Assembly (NCBI RefSeq): GCF_000577815.1
Contig: NZ_CBYM010000004.1
Coordinates: 1-64,000, forward strand
Length of the DNA: 64,000 nt
Source: Clostridium saudiense
Lineage (GTDB): Bacteria; Bacillota; Clostridia; Clostridiales; Clostridiaceae
Direction: 5' to 3'
Each line of letters opens with the position of its first letter. The stretch's first letter is position 1. A program made the position numbers and the translations under genes. Shown piece after piece: positions 1 to 8,784 of this stretch. Below the pieces are notes generated by a model. It was given only the letters and a program-made list of their open reading frames with translations, had not been told where the DNA came from and did no database searches.

Positions 1-93
1 TTTAATTTACATTAATAATATAAATTAAAGTTTTGATAAGTTATATTATGAGAAAAATTTATAAATTATAAGATAAAAATGAGGGATTGTTTA

Positions 94-783
94 ATGAAAA
101 TATTTAAAAGTATAATTAATATAGTCTTAACTTTAATAATAGTTATATGTGCATATAAAATAATTCATCAATTAAAAGAATATAATGATGCGGATAAAGT
201 ATATAATTTAATTAGAGAAGAAAAGGAAGAAAGTGATAATTTATTTGAAAAAAATATAGATTATAGAGGGTGGATAAAAATTGATAATACAAATATAAAT
301 TATCCAATTCTTCAAGGACAAGATAATGAAGAGTATTTATATAAAGATATAAATAATGAGTACATAGTATCAGGTTCAATATTTATGAATTATTTAAATA
401 ATGGATTTGATGATCAAAATACCGTATTATTTGGACATAACATGAAAAATGGAACTATGTTTGCAAATTTAAAAAAATATAAAGAAGAAGACTTTTTCTA
501 CAATAATAATGATATAGAAATAGAGTTAAGTAACGGTCAATATTTAAAATATAAGGTTTTTTCTGTATATATAACAGATATTAATGATAATTATACTAAA
601 ACTAGTTTTGAAGACAAAGATGAATATAAAGAATTTTTAGAGAGAATAAAAAATAAATCAATATATAAATCAGATATAAGTGTCAATGAAAATGATAAAA
701 TTATAACTTTATCAACATGTTCATATGAATTTGATGATGCTAGATTGGTAGTTACAGGCAAGCTTATAGATAAAGAACAATAA
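94..783 (+). CDS. srtB: Class B sortase
   Basis: A membrane-anchored cysteine transpeptidase that would attach surface proteins to peptidoglycan. One N-terminal membrane segment (about residues 5-20) precedes the sortase barrel. The expected catalytic residues are visible: His in GHNM, Cys in TLSTC near the C-terminus and Arg in ARLVV. Length (229 residues) is normal for class B. I chose the ATG at 94 over the one at 79 because GAGGG at 81-85 lies 8 bases before 94 and overlaps the earlier ATG. No sorting-signal substrate or partner gene lies beside it, so its substrate is unknown. Imperfect copies of one sequence of about 45 bases flank the gene (about 30-74 and 815-860). Confidence 0.9.
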   Translation: MKIFKSIINIVLTLIIVICAYKIIHQLKEYNDADKVYNLIREEKEESDNLFEKNIDYRGWIKIDNTNINYPILQGQDNEEYLYKDINNEYIVSGSIFMNYLNNGFDDQNTVLFGHNMKNGTMFANLKKYKEEDFFYNNNDIEIELSNGQYLKYKVFSVYITDINDNYTKTSFEDKDEYKEFLERIKNKSIYKSDISVNENDKIITLSTCSYEFDDARLVVTGKLIDKEQ

Positions 784-856
784 TTTACTAATCTTATTTT
801 ATTTTGAAAGATTTAAAAGTATTGATAAAGTTATATATGAGAAAATTTATATAAAT

Positions 857-884
857 AAAGCTATTGATGAAAATCAATAGCTTT
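857..884. terminator. Bidirectional terminator hairpin
   Basis: A perfect 12-bp stem with a GAAA loop, AAAG on one end and CTTT on the other, between convergent srtB and cdd. It can serve both strands. Confidence 0.75.
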
Positions 885-891
885 TAATAGT

Positions 892-1314
892 TTAGTCTAA
901 ATTTTTACCTGTAAATGCTAATGGTAAAAGTTCGTCTAATGTATATTCTAAATAGTCTTCAGTACTTTTTGCAATAATTACTTTAAAGTTTTTTAAGTCA
1001 CAAAACTCAGCCATAACCTGTCTGCAAACAGCACAAGGGGCACAGTAATCACCATCTCCAGGTTTAATACCAGCTTTGTTTCCTACAATAGCAATAGCGG
1101 TAAAGTCCTTTTGTCCTTCTGAAATTGCTTTGAAGAAAGCTGTTCTTTCAGCACAGTTTGTAGGGGTAAATGCAGCATTTTCTATATTGCAGCCTTGATA
1201 AATTTCACCATTACCACAAAGTAAAGCAGCACCTACATTAAAATTAGAATATGGTGTATAACAATATTTTTGAGCATCAAATGCTTTTTCTATTAATAAT
1301 TTTCTATCTATCAT
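892..1314 (-). CDS. cdd: Cytidine deaminase
   Basis: Converts cytidine and deoxycytidine to uridine forms in pyrimidine salvage; cytosolic, zinc-dependent and usually tetrameric. The short type (140 residues) is seen: NVGAAL substrate region, NCAERTA with the first zinc Cys and catalytic Glu, and PCAVCRQ with two more zinc Cys. AGGAGGT lies just before the ATG. It is the distal gene of a two-gene unit: the upstream Crp/Fnr gene overlaps its start by 11 bases, so the two are probably translationally coupled. Pairing a Crp/Fnr regulator with cdd is unusual and hints at a nucleoside-responsive or energy-linked role, which is inference only. Confidence 0.95.
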   Translation of the reverse strand: MIDRKLLIEKAFDAQKYCYTPYSNFNVGAALLCGNGEIYQGCNIENAAFTPTNCAERTAFFKAISEGQKDFTAIAIVGNKAGIKPGDGDYCAPCAVCRQVMAEFCDLKNFKVIIAKSTEDYLEYTLDELLPLAFTGKNLD

Positions 1315-1996
1315 AGTTACCTCCTGTTTTTTTATTAAAAATACCTACTAAATTATTATTAGGATTAGGTGAGAAAATTATATCAACAAGATTATTTATG
1401 TCATTTACCTTAATAAATCCTTTGTTATATTCAACAATATTTTCATTGGCTAACTCTTTAATAATTCTATTAACACTTCTAATGTTTGAACCAACACCTT
1501 CTACTAGTATATCCTTATGTACAGTATTTAAATTGTGATCATTTAAAAATTTCCATAAAAAGAATAATACTCTATCTTTTAAATTATAGGCCACATTTGC
1601 TTTACTATTAATAGAAGTATGATACATTTTTTCGGAAAGTTTTATGTGTACATATAAAGAAAAATCACTATCATATTTAATCCATTCTAAAAAAGATTCT
1701 TTAGAAATTTTAATAGCTTCACAAGGTTCAATTGCTTCTACATAATTTAATATAGGTTTATCAGCAAATATTTCTAGTTCTCCAAATAGCTCATTTTCAC
1801 AATAAGTTCTTTCAAGATATTTAACACCAGTAGGTGTTAGTGAATAAACTTTGACTTTTCCTTTTTTTATTATATATACCGAGTCAGCAATTTCATTTTG
1901 TATAAGAATTTTATCAAAAGTATTAAACTTTATGTTTATAAATTTACTTTTTATATAACTAGGACAAGTATCTAAAAAATAAGGTAAGTTGTTCAT
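1304..1996 (-). CDS. Crp/Fnr family transcriptional regulator
   Basis: A 230-residue regulator with an N-terminal cyclic-nucleotide-binding-like beta-roll (about residues 20-120; IIKKGKVKVY and ELFGELEIFADKP are typical) and a C-terminal winged helix (about 150-210; NIRSVNRIIKELANENI is the recognition-helix region). There is no N-terminal Cys cluster of the Fnr iron-sulfur type, so the effector is not obvious. The phosphate-binding RxS signature of true cAMP receptors is not seen. It is transcribed with cdd. A GGACAAATGTCC palindrome at 2083-2094 lies upstream of its promoter and could be an operator. Confidence 0.88.
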   Translation of the reverse strand: MNNLPYFLDTCPSYIKSKFINIKFNTFDKILIQNEIADSVYIIKKGKVKVYSLTPTGVKYLERTYCENELFGELEIFADKPILNYVEAIEPCEAIKISKESFLEWIKYDSDFSLYVHIKLSEKMYHTSINSKANVAYNLKDRVLFFLWKFLNDHNLNTVHKDILVEGVGSNIRSVNRIIKELANENIVEYNKGFIKVNDINNLVDIIFSPNPNNNLVGIFNKKTGGNYDR

Positions 1997-2041
1997 TTTA
2001 ATTCTCCTTAGTAAGTAAGTTAAATAAAGTAAATTAATTAT

Positions 2042-2097
2042 ATCATATTAATTAATTTAAAGAAGTTACAAGAAAAAATCAAGGACAAATGTCCAAG
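2042..2097 (-). promoter_or_regulatory. Promoter and palindromic operator candidate for the crp-cdd unit
   Basis: Read on the minus strand: -35 TTGTAA (2071-2066), 18-bp spacer, -10 TATGAT (2047-2042). Upstream of the -35 lies the perfect palindrome GGACAAATGTCC (2083-2094), extended to CAAGGACA on one side and TGTCCAAG on the other. Its centre is about 50 bases before the likely start site, a position where Crp/Fnr proteins often activate. Assignment to the adjacent regulator is inference. Confidence 0.5.
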
Positions 2098-2291
2098 AGT
2101 ATTTAAAGGAGCTTTGTGAAATTAATAATATTATTAAGATGTAAAATATATTTAAAATATAGATAATGTTTAAAAAGGGGAGAGTTTTTTTTGTGAAATA
2201 TAATAAGAGGGATAGATGAAATAAAATTATAGTAGATAGTTAAATAATGTTATAATTAGAATAAATTAAATGTTGAAAAGGTGATGATATT

Positions 2292-3785
2292 TTGAAAATA
2301 GGAAATTCTGAGTTAATAAGAAATATTGATAATTATTGTATAAATGATTTGGGCATTCCTTCAATTGTTCTTATGGAAAATGCAGCATTGAAGGTTATTA
2401 AAAATATAGATTTTCAAAAGTTTAAATCATTTACTATAGTCTGCGGAACAGGAAATAATGGGGGAGATGGCCTTGCTGTTGCACGCCAACTTTTTAGCAT
2501 GAATATGAAAATAGATGTTTTTATAGTAGGAAATCATTCTATGAGTAAGGATTGCTTTGCAAATTATAATATTTTAAAAAATATAGGAATTGATATAAAG
2601 CATATTATTACCAGTGAGGATATGATAAATTTAAGGGAAGCATTATTAGAAAATGATATGGCTATTGATGCAATCTTTGGAGTAGGTTTAACTAGGAAAA
2701 TAGAAGGCATCTATGAGGAAGTTATTAAAAGTATAAATAAGAGTAATTCATATATAATGGCTATAGATATACCTTCAGGAATGAAATGTGATAGCTTTGG
2801 TATTTTAGGAACTTCTATCGAAGCAAATAAAACTATTTCTTTTGAAGTTTACAAAAAAGGTTTTTTAGATTATGAAGGTGAAAAGTATACAGGTACTATA
2901 ATAGTTGAAAAAATAGGTGTACCAGAATATGTAGTTAATAAATTTCACCATAAGGAGTATTTAACAGAAATAGGTGATGTAAAAAATATTATAAAAAAGA
3001 GAAATAAGTGTGCACATAAAGGTGATTTTGGGAGAATTACTATTATGGCAGGATCTGAAAATTTTACAGGAGCAGCATATATTTCAACAGAGGCAGCAGT
3101 AAGAAGTGGGGCAGGGCTTGTTACTCTTTGTACAAAGAAATCTATATTAGATATTTTAAAAAGTAAGTTAGTAGAAGCTATGTCAATGTCTTATGAGGAT
3201 ATTGCATTTGAAGGTGTTATATCAAATAGTGATAGTATAGCAATAGGACCAGGAATGGGAAATAATGAATTGACATTAAAGTGTGTAAAAAATATTCTAT
3301 CTAAAAATGGGTGCCCTGTAGTTCTTGATGCTGATGCATTAAATGTACTTAAAGGTAATTTAGAATTATTAAAGAATAGTAAAAGAAAGATTATAATAAC
3401 ACCTCATATGGGAGAAATGTCTAGAATTACTGGTGTTGATGTTGAAAGTTTAATTGAAAATAGAATAGGTATTGCTGTTAATTTTGCTAAAGAATATAAG
3501 GTGATAGTATTGCTAAAAGGATATAATACTATAATTACTGATGGTAATGAAGTTTATGTAAATTCAACAGGTAATAGTAAAATGGCTTCAGGTGGAATGG
3601 GAGATACTCTTACAGGAATTATTGCTTCTTTTATAGGGCAAGGGTATGAACCTTTTAAAGCTACAATAGTATCAGCATATATTCATGGATATTGTGGTGA
3701 TATACTTTCAAAAGAGATGTTTTGCGTTAATGCTTCACATGTTATAGAAAAAATTCCGTATGTAGTTGAATACCTTGTAAAATAA
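2292..3785 (+). CDS. nnr: Bifunctional NAD(P)HX epimerase / ADP-dependent NAD(P)HX dehydratase
   Basis: Repairs hydrated NADH and NADPH. The N-terminal YjeF_N epimerase domain (about residues 1-210) carries GTGNNGGDGLAVAR and DAIFGVG; the C-terminal ribokinase-like dehydratase domain (about 220-495) carries GSENFTGAAY, PGMG, LDADALN, ITPHMGEM and ASGGMGDTLTG. The fused length of 497 residues is usual. The start is a TTG with AGGTG 6-7 bases upstream; the nearby ATG at 2284 is out of frame. An extended -10 (TGTTATAAT, 2248-2256) lies about 40 bases upstream. It stands alone, divergent from the crp-cdd unit. Confidence 0.95.
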   Translation: MKIGNSELIRNIDNYCINDLGIPSIVLMENAALKVIKNIDFQKFKSFTIVCGTGNNGGDGLAVARQLFSMNMKIDVFIVGNHSMSKDCFANYNILKNIGIDIKHIITSEDMINLREALLENDMAIDAIFGVGLTRKIEGIYEEVIKSINKSNSYIMAIDIPSGMKCDSFGILGTSIEANKTISFEVYKKGFLDYEGEKYTGTIIVEKIGVPEYVVNKFHHKEYLTEIGDVKNIIKKRNKCAHKGDFGRITIMAGSENFTGAAYISTEAAVRSGAGLVTLCTKKSILDILKSKLVEAMSMSYEDIAFEGVISNSDSIAIGPGMGNNELTLKCVKNILSKNGCPVVLDADALNVLKGNLELLKNSKRKIIITPHMGEMSRITGVDVESLIENRIGIAVNFAKEYKVIVLLKGYNTIITDGNEVYVNSTGNSKMASGGMGDTLTGIIASFIGQGYEPFKATIVSAYIHGYCGDILSKEMFCVNASHVIEKIPYVVEYLVK

Positions 3786-3917
3786 GTTATTGGTAATGAA
3801 ATTCATAAGATTTTAAAAAGTCAAAATTGTGATTTAATTAGTATAGTGTGCTTAATAATACACATAATAAGCTCATATATAGTCAATTTATATAGTAAAT
3901 AAAAATGAGGTGTAAAT

Positions 3918-4907
3918 ATGTGTACAGCATTAAGTATAAAATCAGATGAAGGAAAATATTTTTTTGGAAGAAATATGGATTTGGCTTATACCTTTAATCA
4001 AGCAGTCATGATAATACCAAAAAGTTTTCAATTTAAAGATAAAGTTACAGGAAATATGATAACTAATAATCGTGCAATAATTGGTATGGGAACAGTTATT
4101 GATAATCATCCTACAATAGCTGATGGTATGAATGAAAATGGATTAGCTTGTGCTGGTTTAAATTTTGCAGGCTATGCTTATTGGGAAAAGGAGCCTGTTG
4201 AAGGAAAAACTAATATTGGTCCCTATGACTTTATTCAATGGGTATTATCTAATCATGATACTATAGAGGAAGTTAAGAAGGATATTGAAAATATAGAATT
4301 AGTTGATATTCCTCTTAATGAAAAAACTCCTTGTCCAACACTACATTGGATGATAAGTGATAAAACAGGAAAGTCTATTGTAGTTGAAAAAACTAAAAAT
4401 AAATTTGCTTTTTATGACAATACTGTTGGAGTAATGACTAACAATCCAACATTTGATTGGCACTTAACAAATTTAAATGAATATTTATATCTTACTCCAA
4501 ATTATCCTAATGATACTAAATGGAGTGATCAAGAGTTAACTCCTTTAGGAATAGGTGCAGGAAGTTTAGGAATACCTGGTGACTTTGCTCCAGCTTCAAG
4601 ATTTGTAAGAATTGCTTATATTAGAGCACATATGACTTCAGTAAAAAATGATATTCAAGCAGTTACTCAATTTTTCCATATGCTTGATTATGTAAAAATG
4701 GTAAAGGGCGGTGTTATAACTAAAGATGGATTAGAGGACTTAACATTATATTCTTCTTGTATGGACCAACAAGAAGGTATTTATTATTATAAATCTTATG
4801 ATAATAATAGAATAAGTGCAGTTGATATGAAGAAAGAAAAATTAGAAGGTAAAGAATTGAAAATATTCCCATATCCAACAACTCAAGATATAAATTATCA
4901 AAATTAA
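3918..4907 (+). CDS. cbh: Bile salt hydrolase (choloylglycine hydrolase)
   Basis: An Ntn hydrolase that removes glycine or taurine from conjugated bile acids. All expected active-site residues are present after loss of Met1: Cys2 nucleophile, Arg18, Asp21, Asn82, Asn175 and Arg228. Its 329 residues equal the length I recall for the Clostridium perfringens enzyme, and long stretches resemble it (for example ADGMNENGLACAGLNF and TLHWMISDKTGKSIVVE). Penicillin V acylase is the related alternative, but overall likeness favours bile salts. There is no signal peptide, so it is cytosolic. It is a single-gene unit with no bile transporter nearby. Confidence 0.93.
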   Translation: MCTALSIKSDEGKYFFGRNMDLAYTFNQAVMIIPKSFQFKDKVTGNMITNNRAIIGMGTVIDNHPTIADGMNENGLACAGLNFAGYAYWEKEPVEGKTNIGPYDFIQWVLSNHDTIEEVKKDIENIELVDIPLNEKTPCPTLHWMISDKTGKSIVVEKTKNKFAFYDNTVGVMTNNPTFDWHLTNLNEYLYLTPNYPNDTKWSDQELTPLGIGAGSLGIPGDFAPASRFVRIAYIRAHMTSVKNDIQAVTQFFHMLDYVKMVKGGVITKDGLEDLTLYSSCMDQQEGIYYYKSYDNNRISAVDMKKEKLEGKELKIFPYPTTQDINYQN

Positions 4908-5025
4908 AATATAATTAATCGATACTTATGTAATTAAATCTAAACAAGCTACTATAGCCTAAGGAAAGGATTTATTAAATAGATGAATAAGTATAGTTAG
5001 ATAAAAATAATTTATAAAATACAAG

Positions 5026-5058
5026 AGTAAATCCCAATCTACTTGATTGGGATTTACT
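5026..5058. terminator. Bidirectional terminator hairpin
   Basis: A 14-bp perfect stem (AGTAAATCCCAATC and its complement) with a five-base loop sits between the bile salt hydrolase gene and the convergent gene at 5066. A T-rich tract follows on the plus strand. Confidence 0.7.
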
Positions 5059-5065
5059 TATTTAT

Positions 5066-5380
5066 TTATCCTTCAACATTAGTAATCCATTCTTTAACTT
5101 GTGGAGTTAAAGAAGCCATATTTTTAGATTCAACTTTAGAAACAAATAATAAATCTTTGCTACCAACCTTAGGTGAAAGTCTTTCTAAAATTTCATCTGC
5201 ATTTAGAGAAGTATGTACAAGGTAGCTAGTAGGCATAAAGTGAGCCCATCTACCTAAAGTTTCAATTTCACAAACTAAATCGTAATCAGGATCGCCTCCA
5301 CAATTACAGTTTTCTCCATGTTCATGGTCATGGTGATGAGAGTTGCTTTGCATATGGTAAGTTATAAAATAAACTGACAT
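5066..5380 (-). CDS. Small Cas2/SinR-like ferredoxin-fold protein with His/Cys-rich insertion
   Basis: A 104-residue protein whose ends follow the pattern of small proteins with a Cas2-type fold: a first strand VYFITYHM, then LVCEIETLGRWAHFMPTSYLVHT, ADEILERL and a last strand DLLFVSKV, finishing in KEWI. Between the first strand and the helix sits an insertion (about residues 12-30) with HHHDHEH followed by CNC, which looks like a metal-binding loop. There is no CRISPR array or other Cas gene in the window, so a role in spacer acquisition is unlikely. It has an AAGGAG ribosome site and is monocistronic. Function unknown; the fold assignment is from pattern recognition only. Confidence 0.7.
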   Translation of the reverse strand: MSVYFITYHMQSNSHHHDHEHGENCNCGGDPDYDLVCEIETLGRWAHFMPTSYLVHTSLNADEILERLSPKVGSKDLLFVSKVESKNMASLTPQVKEWITNVEG

Positions 5381-5565
5381 ATAAAAATCTCCTTAAATAT
5401 TATTAGTATTATTAACAGTATAGAGTTATTGAAATGTAAAGTCAATTGAAATAAAAAATCAATTAATTACTACAAATCAAAATCTCTCTTTAATTTTATT
5501 ATTAATCAAAAATACAATAGATATGAATTAAATTTTAAATTATTTTAATAGATAAAAAAGAAGAT

Positions 5566-6078
5566 TTAAGTTATATAAACTGTGGTACCATACGGAATAT
5601 TATCATAAATCCATTTAGCATTTACTTTAGCAAGTCTAATACAGCCATTACTAATTTTAAAGCCAAGGCGCCCGTCTCTAACAGTATTATCTAAGTTATA
5701 TATAATTGAGTGGAAGAGATAATTACCTTTAAATTGCGTGTAATAATAACAAACATATCCATGATTTTCTCCAAAAGAATAGCCTTTAGCACCAACTTTA
5801 AATGTACCTAAAGGTGTAGGAGTAGAAGGTTTTCCAATAGAACAAATATAATTTTTTACTAGGATCCAGTTATTTTTAGCTCCAGAAAATATATTAACCT
5901 GAAAATTTTTAGTATCAACCCAAATAAGATATTTAGTACTGCTAGATAAGTTACTATTATTTACAAATTGAGTAGAAGTATCATTATAATTTGATGGAAG
6001 TCTATAATTGTGAGTTAATATATATTTTGAAAAAATTATTTTATTATATAAGTTTTTAAGAGTATTATAAAATGCCAT
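5566..6078 (-). CDS. L,D-transpeptidase (YkuD domain)
   Basis: A 170-residue protein whose C-terminal two thirds is a YkuD domain: WVDTKNFQVNIF first strand, a G-x-P-x-TPxGxF segment, then a His in LFHS and the catalytic SNGCIRL with its Cys and Arg. Such enzymes form 3-3 cross-links in peptidoglycan. I see no clear signal peptide or transmembrane helix in the first 50 residues, which is odd for a wall enzyme; the N-terminus may be a weak membrane-associating segment. The ribosome site is weak (AGAGAGAG). Monocistronic, next to the EcsC-like gene. Confidence 0.88.
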   Translation of the reverse strand: MAFYNTLKNLYNKIIFSKYILTHNYRLPSNYNDTSTQFVNNSNLSSSTKYLIWVDTKNFQVNIFSGAKNNWILVKNYICSIGKPSTPTPLGTFKVGAKGYSFGENHGYVCYYYTQFKGNYLFHSIIYNLDNTVRDGRLGFKISNGCIRLAKVNAKWIYDNIPYGTTVYIT

Positions 6079-6174
6079 AAAATCTCTCTCTTTTAATTAC
6101 TAAACATTTTAGTTTATGAATGTTTAACTTATAATGTTCGAATAAAGAGGAGAGTTTTTTATTTGCTATTATTT

Positions 6175-6984
6175 TTAGAAAGATAATTTTCTTAAATATC
6201 TTTTTTTATACTTTAGTTTAGCTATTGTAGTAATATCTTGTAATGTTAGAAAGTTAGTAACTCCACCTACTACTCCTACAATAGGAAGCCCTTGAATAAA
6301 TTTTGAAGTTAACATATATACGGAAATTTTATTAGAGGTTTCAATTAGCATATCTTCTATATTATAAGTAGGATTTTTATTGTTATCTATTTCATCTGAT
6401 ATTAAATCAATTTTATCGAAGTAATGACTTCTTTCTTTACCAGAAGTAACAGTAGCACAAATTATATTTAAAATAAATGCTTTTTCACTTTCTGTTGAAT
6501 AATCAAATCCATAACTTAAACTAATTTCATATATTGATTTTAATATTACTCCAATATAAATAGGTATATCAGGTAAGCCTATTCCAAGCAAACCAAGTGC
6601 AGAGCCTTCTACAATAGTTAAAGATTTATTGAAAATTGTTTTCTTGTTTGTGGATTTATCTATTTTTCTTAAGTTCTTTCTCGTTGGATATTTATTAACA
6701 GCATAAGTATTAATATCATATTCCATATTAATATTTTCTTTATTATAAGTTTTTTCTATAACAGCAGTACCTTTATCAAATACTACCTTGAATCCTTTTT
6801 GAAAAGCTAATTCTAAAGTTGATTGTAATTTATCAGGAACCATACCTTCTATTTTATCTTTAATTGGAGATATTTTATTTTTTATATAATTATCATTAGG
6901 TTCTTTTAGTAACTTTTCTTCTTTTTTAGTTATTATTTTTAATTGTTTTTGAATTAAATTATTTCTATTTGAATCCTTTTTCAT
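6175..6984 (-). CDS. EcsC family protein
   Basis: 269 residues. The N-terminal 45 residues are Lys-rich and probably coiled; residues about 50-260 match EcsC-like proteins, with a conserved GSALGLLGIGLPDIPIYIG segment and a second hydrophobic glycine-rich stretch (GLPIVGVVGGVTNF) near the C-terminus. These hydrophobic stretches suggest membrane association. The biochemical function of the family is not established. The gene is alone, separated from the DUF4317 gene upstream by a terminator. Confidence 0.8.
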   Translation of the reverse strand: MKKDSNRNNLIQKQLKIITKKEEKLLKEPNDNYIKNKISPIKDKIEGMVPDKLQSTLELAFQKGFKVVFDKGTAVIEKTYNKENINMEYDINTYAVNKYPTRKNLRKIDKSTNKKTIFNKSLTIVEGSALGLLGIGLPDIPIYIGVILKSIYEISLSYGFDYSTESEKAFILNIICATVTSGKERSHYFDKIDLISDEIDNNKNPTYNIEDMLIETSNKISVYMLTSKFIQGLPIVGVVGGVTNFLTLQDITTIAKLKYKKRYLRKLSF

Positions 6985-7095
6985 AATAACATCCTTAAAA
7001 TATATTTATTCATTAAAGTATAGCATAAGTTAATAAAAATTATTAATATTTTGATTTATATTAGTGAAGAAAATTAATTTATATCAATTAAAAGC

Positions 7096-7128
7096 AAAAA
7101 AATCCACAATAAATTTTGTGGATTTTTT
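7096..7128 (-). terminator. Terminator of the DUF4317 gene
   Basis: A 13-bp stem (AAAAATCCACAA paired with TTGTGGATTTTT) with a six-base loop. A-run and T-run on the two sides make it usable on either strand; its position fits the end of the minus-strand DUF4317 transcript. Confidence 0.7.
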
Positions 7129-7220
7129 ATATTAATAGTTATTTACTATCTAGTCGTTGTAACACTTTTACATATTTAGGTTTAAGGTAACAATGACACG
7201 TCCCTAGCTTAGAATCTAGT

Positions 7221-8681
7221 TTATAAAGTTTTTTCAATTCCATTAACATTAGCTTGCTCATTATCATCAATAGGAATAACGATATATTTTTTACCATCAA
7301 TTATTTTTGTTTCTATTTGTTCAACTTTTTCAGGATTTACTTTAACCACTATATCAGCATTTAAAGAAGAATCAATATCATTTTCAGAAATAGTATCACT
7401 ATTTATTGATTTTACTTCTTCTTTAATTTCGGAAGTATCATTAAAATCCTCATTAGATTCAAAATTTGTTATTTCTTCTAAATTATTTTCAGTAGATATA
7501 TTATCATTAGGGTTTTCTTCATTACCTTCATAATTAATTGATTCAATGGCCGCTTCAGATTCAAGCTCTGATGGAATTACATTGTTTTCAAAGTTACTTG
7601 AAGCAGTTTGAGTAACCCTTTCAAGTTTATTTTCAAGAATTTTCACTTGTTTTTCTAGCATTTCTTCTTTTTTCTTTTGGGCTTTAGCTGCAAGAGCTTT
7701 ATTATCTATTAGTATATCCGCTATAGGAGGTGTATCCCCAAAATTTTCTGAATATGACTTTTCAATTTTAGTTGTAATTTCATCAGGTACACCACTTAAT
7801 GCCAAGATTTCTTGAACTACATCGTTAGTTAATACTATAGGTTCATCAGTATCTTCATAAATACTATTATGTTCTTCAATCTTATTATTTAAGCTTTCTT
7901 GGATTTCCATAAAGAAATGATCGGCTTTTTTTTCATCAGGACCAAGAGCATCTCTAACAATATCATTAAAGGCTTCTTTTTGTTCTGTATTAGTTTGTTT
8001 TGAAGGACAACCTAAAACATTTTCCATTAACTCAGGATGAGTATCTTTTGCATTTTTAGTATAATACATTACAGAATTAACATCTGTACTACGATTTATA
8101 AAAGCAGGGAATACGAAACCATTACTTGGTGCTTCTACAACCCAATCTCTTGTACGTGATTTTATTGAATTTTCTTCTTCAAAGTATCTTAGCCCAGCTT
8201 TTGATAGTTCAACGGGACATATTGCACATAAAATATATTCATATACTTCTTCAGATTCATCTAGTTTTGCATTATCTTTAGTTTTTGTAATTACATCATA
8301 AGCATCATGGAATAAAAGAATTAAGAAGTTACCAGTATAATCATAATTTTCTATAATTGAATTATAAAATTCATCAAGTAAAGCATCATCTTTTAATCCA
8401 CTGTTTTTTAGTTTCATAAAAGAAAGTTGTTTTTCATTTATATGTTCTTCATTAAGTTCAAAGTTAAGCTCTAAAATATTATTTCCAATAGTTCCAGATA
8501 GAACTTTTTTAGCAATTTCTAAAAATTTAAAATAATCATCTTCTTCTAAATTCAAAAATGTTTCTCTAAATTTTAAAAGTACATTTTTTTCACCATTAAC
8601 ATAGCAACCACACATTTTTGTAAAAGTACAATGGTCTTTTTTAAAACGCTTTTTTAATTCTAATATATCTTTTTTTCTCAT
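7221..8681 (-). CDS. DUF4317 family protein
   Basis: About 486 residues. The first 300 or so are the conserved DUF4317 region, starting MRKKDILELKKRFKK and including CTFTKMCGCYV. A helical, probably coiled segment lies near residues 320-360 (KKKEEMLEKQVKILENKLE). It is followed by a very acidic, Asn/Glu/Ser-rich low-complexity tail of about 100 residues and a final strand-like KKYIVIPID. I start at the ATG at 8681 because AAAGGA lies 6 bases upstream of it, inside what would be codons of the longer GTG/ATG starts at 8699/8696. Function of the family is unknown. Monocistronic. Confidence 0.85.
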   Translation of the reverse strand: MRKKDILELKKRFKKDHCTFTKMCGCYVNGEKNVLLKFRETFLNLEEDDYFKFLEIAKKVLSGTIGNNILELNFELNEEHINEKQLSFMKLKNSGLKDDALLDEFYNSIIENYDYTGNFLILLFHDAYDVITKTKDNAKLDESEEVYEYILCAICPVELSKAGLRYFEEENSIKSRTRDWVVEAPSNGFVFPAFINRSTDVNSVMYYTKNAKDTHPELMENVLGCPSKQTNTEQKEAFNDIVRDALGPDEKKADHFFMEIQESLNNKIEEHNSIYEDTDEPIVLTNDVVQEILALSGVPDEITTKIEKSYSENFGDTPPIADILIDNKALAAKAQKKKEEMLEKQVKILENKLERVTQTASSNFENNVIPSELESEAAIESINYEGNEENPNDNISTENNLEEITNFESNEDFNDTSEIKEEVKSINSDTISENDIDSSLNADIVVKVNPEKVEQIETKIIDGKKYIVIPIDDNEQANVNGIEKTL

Positions 8682-8784
8682 AGATATTCCTTTCATCACA
8701 TTAATTCTTATTAAAACATAGTAAAGAATATGTTACCAATATAAGTATAATATTCATTGAAAGTCTCTGCAAGTAATTAAAATT

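Noticed and set aside
5066-5380. A true CRISPR Cas2
   Set aside because: The fold pattern fits, but there is no array or cas1 nearby and the His/Cys insertion is foreign to Cas2.
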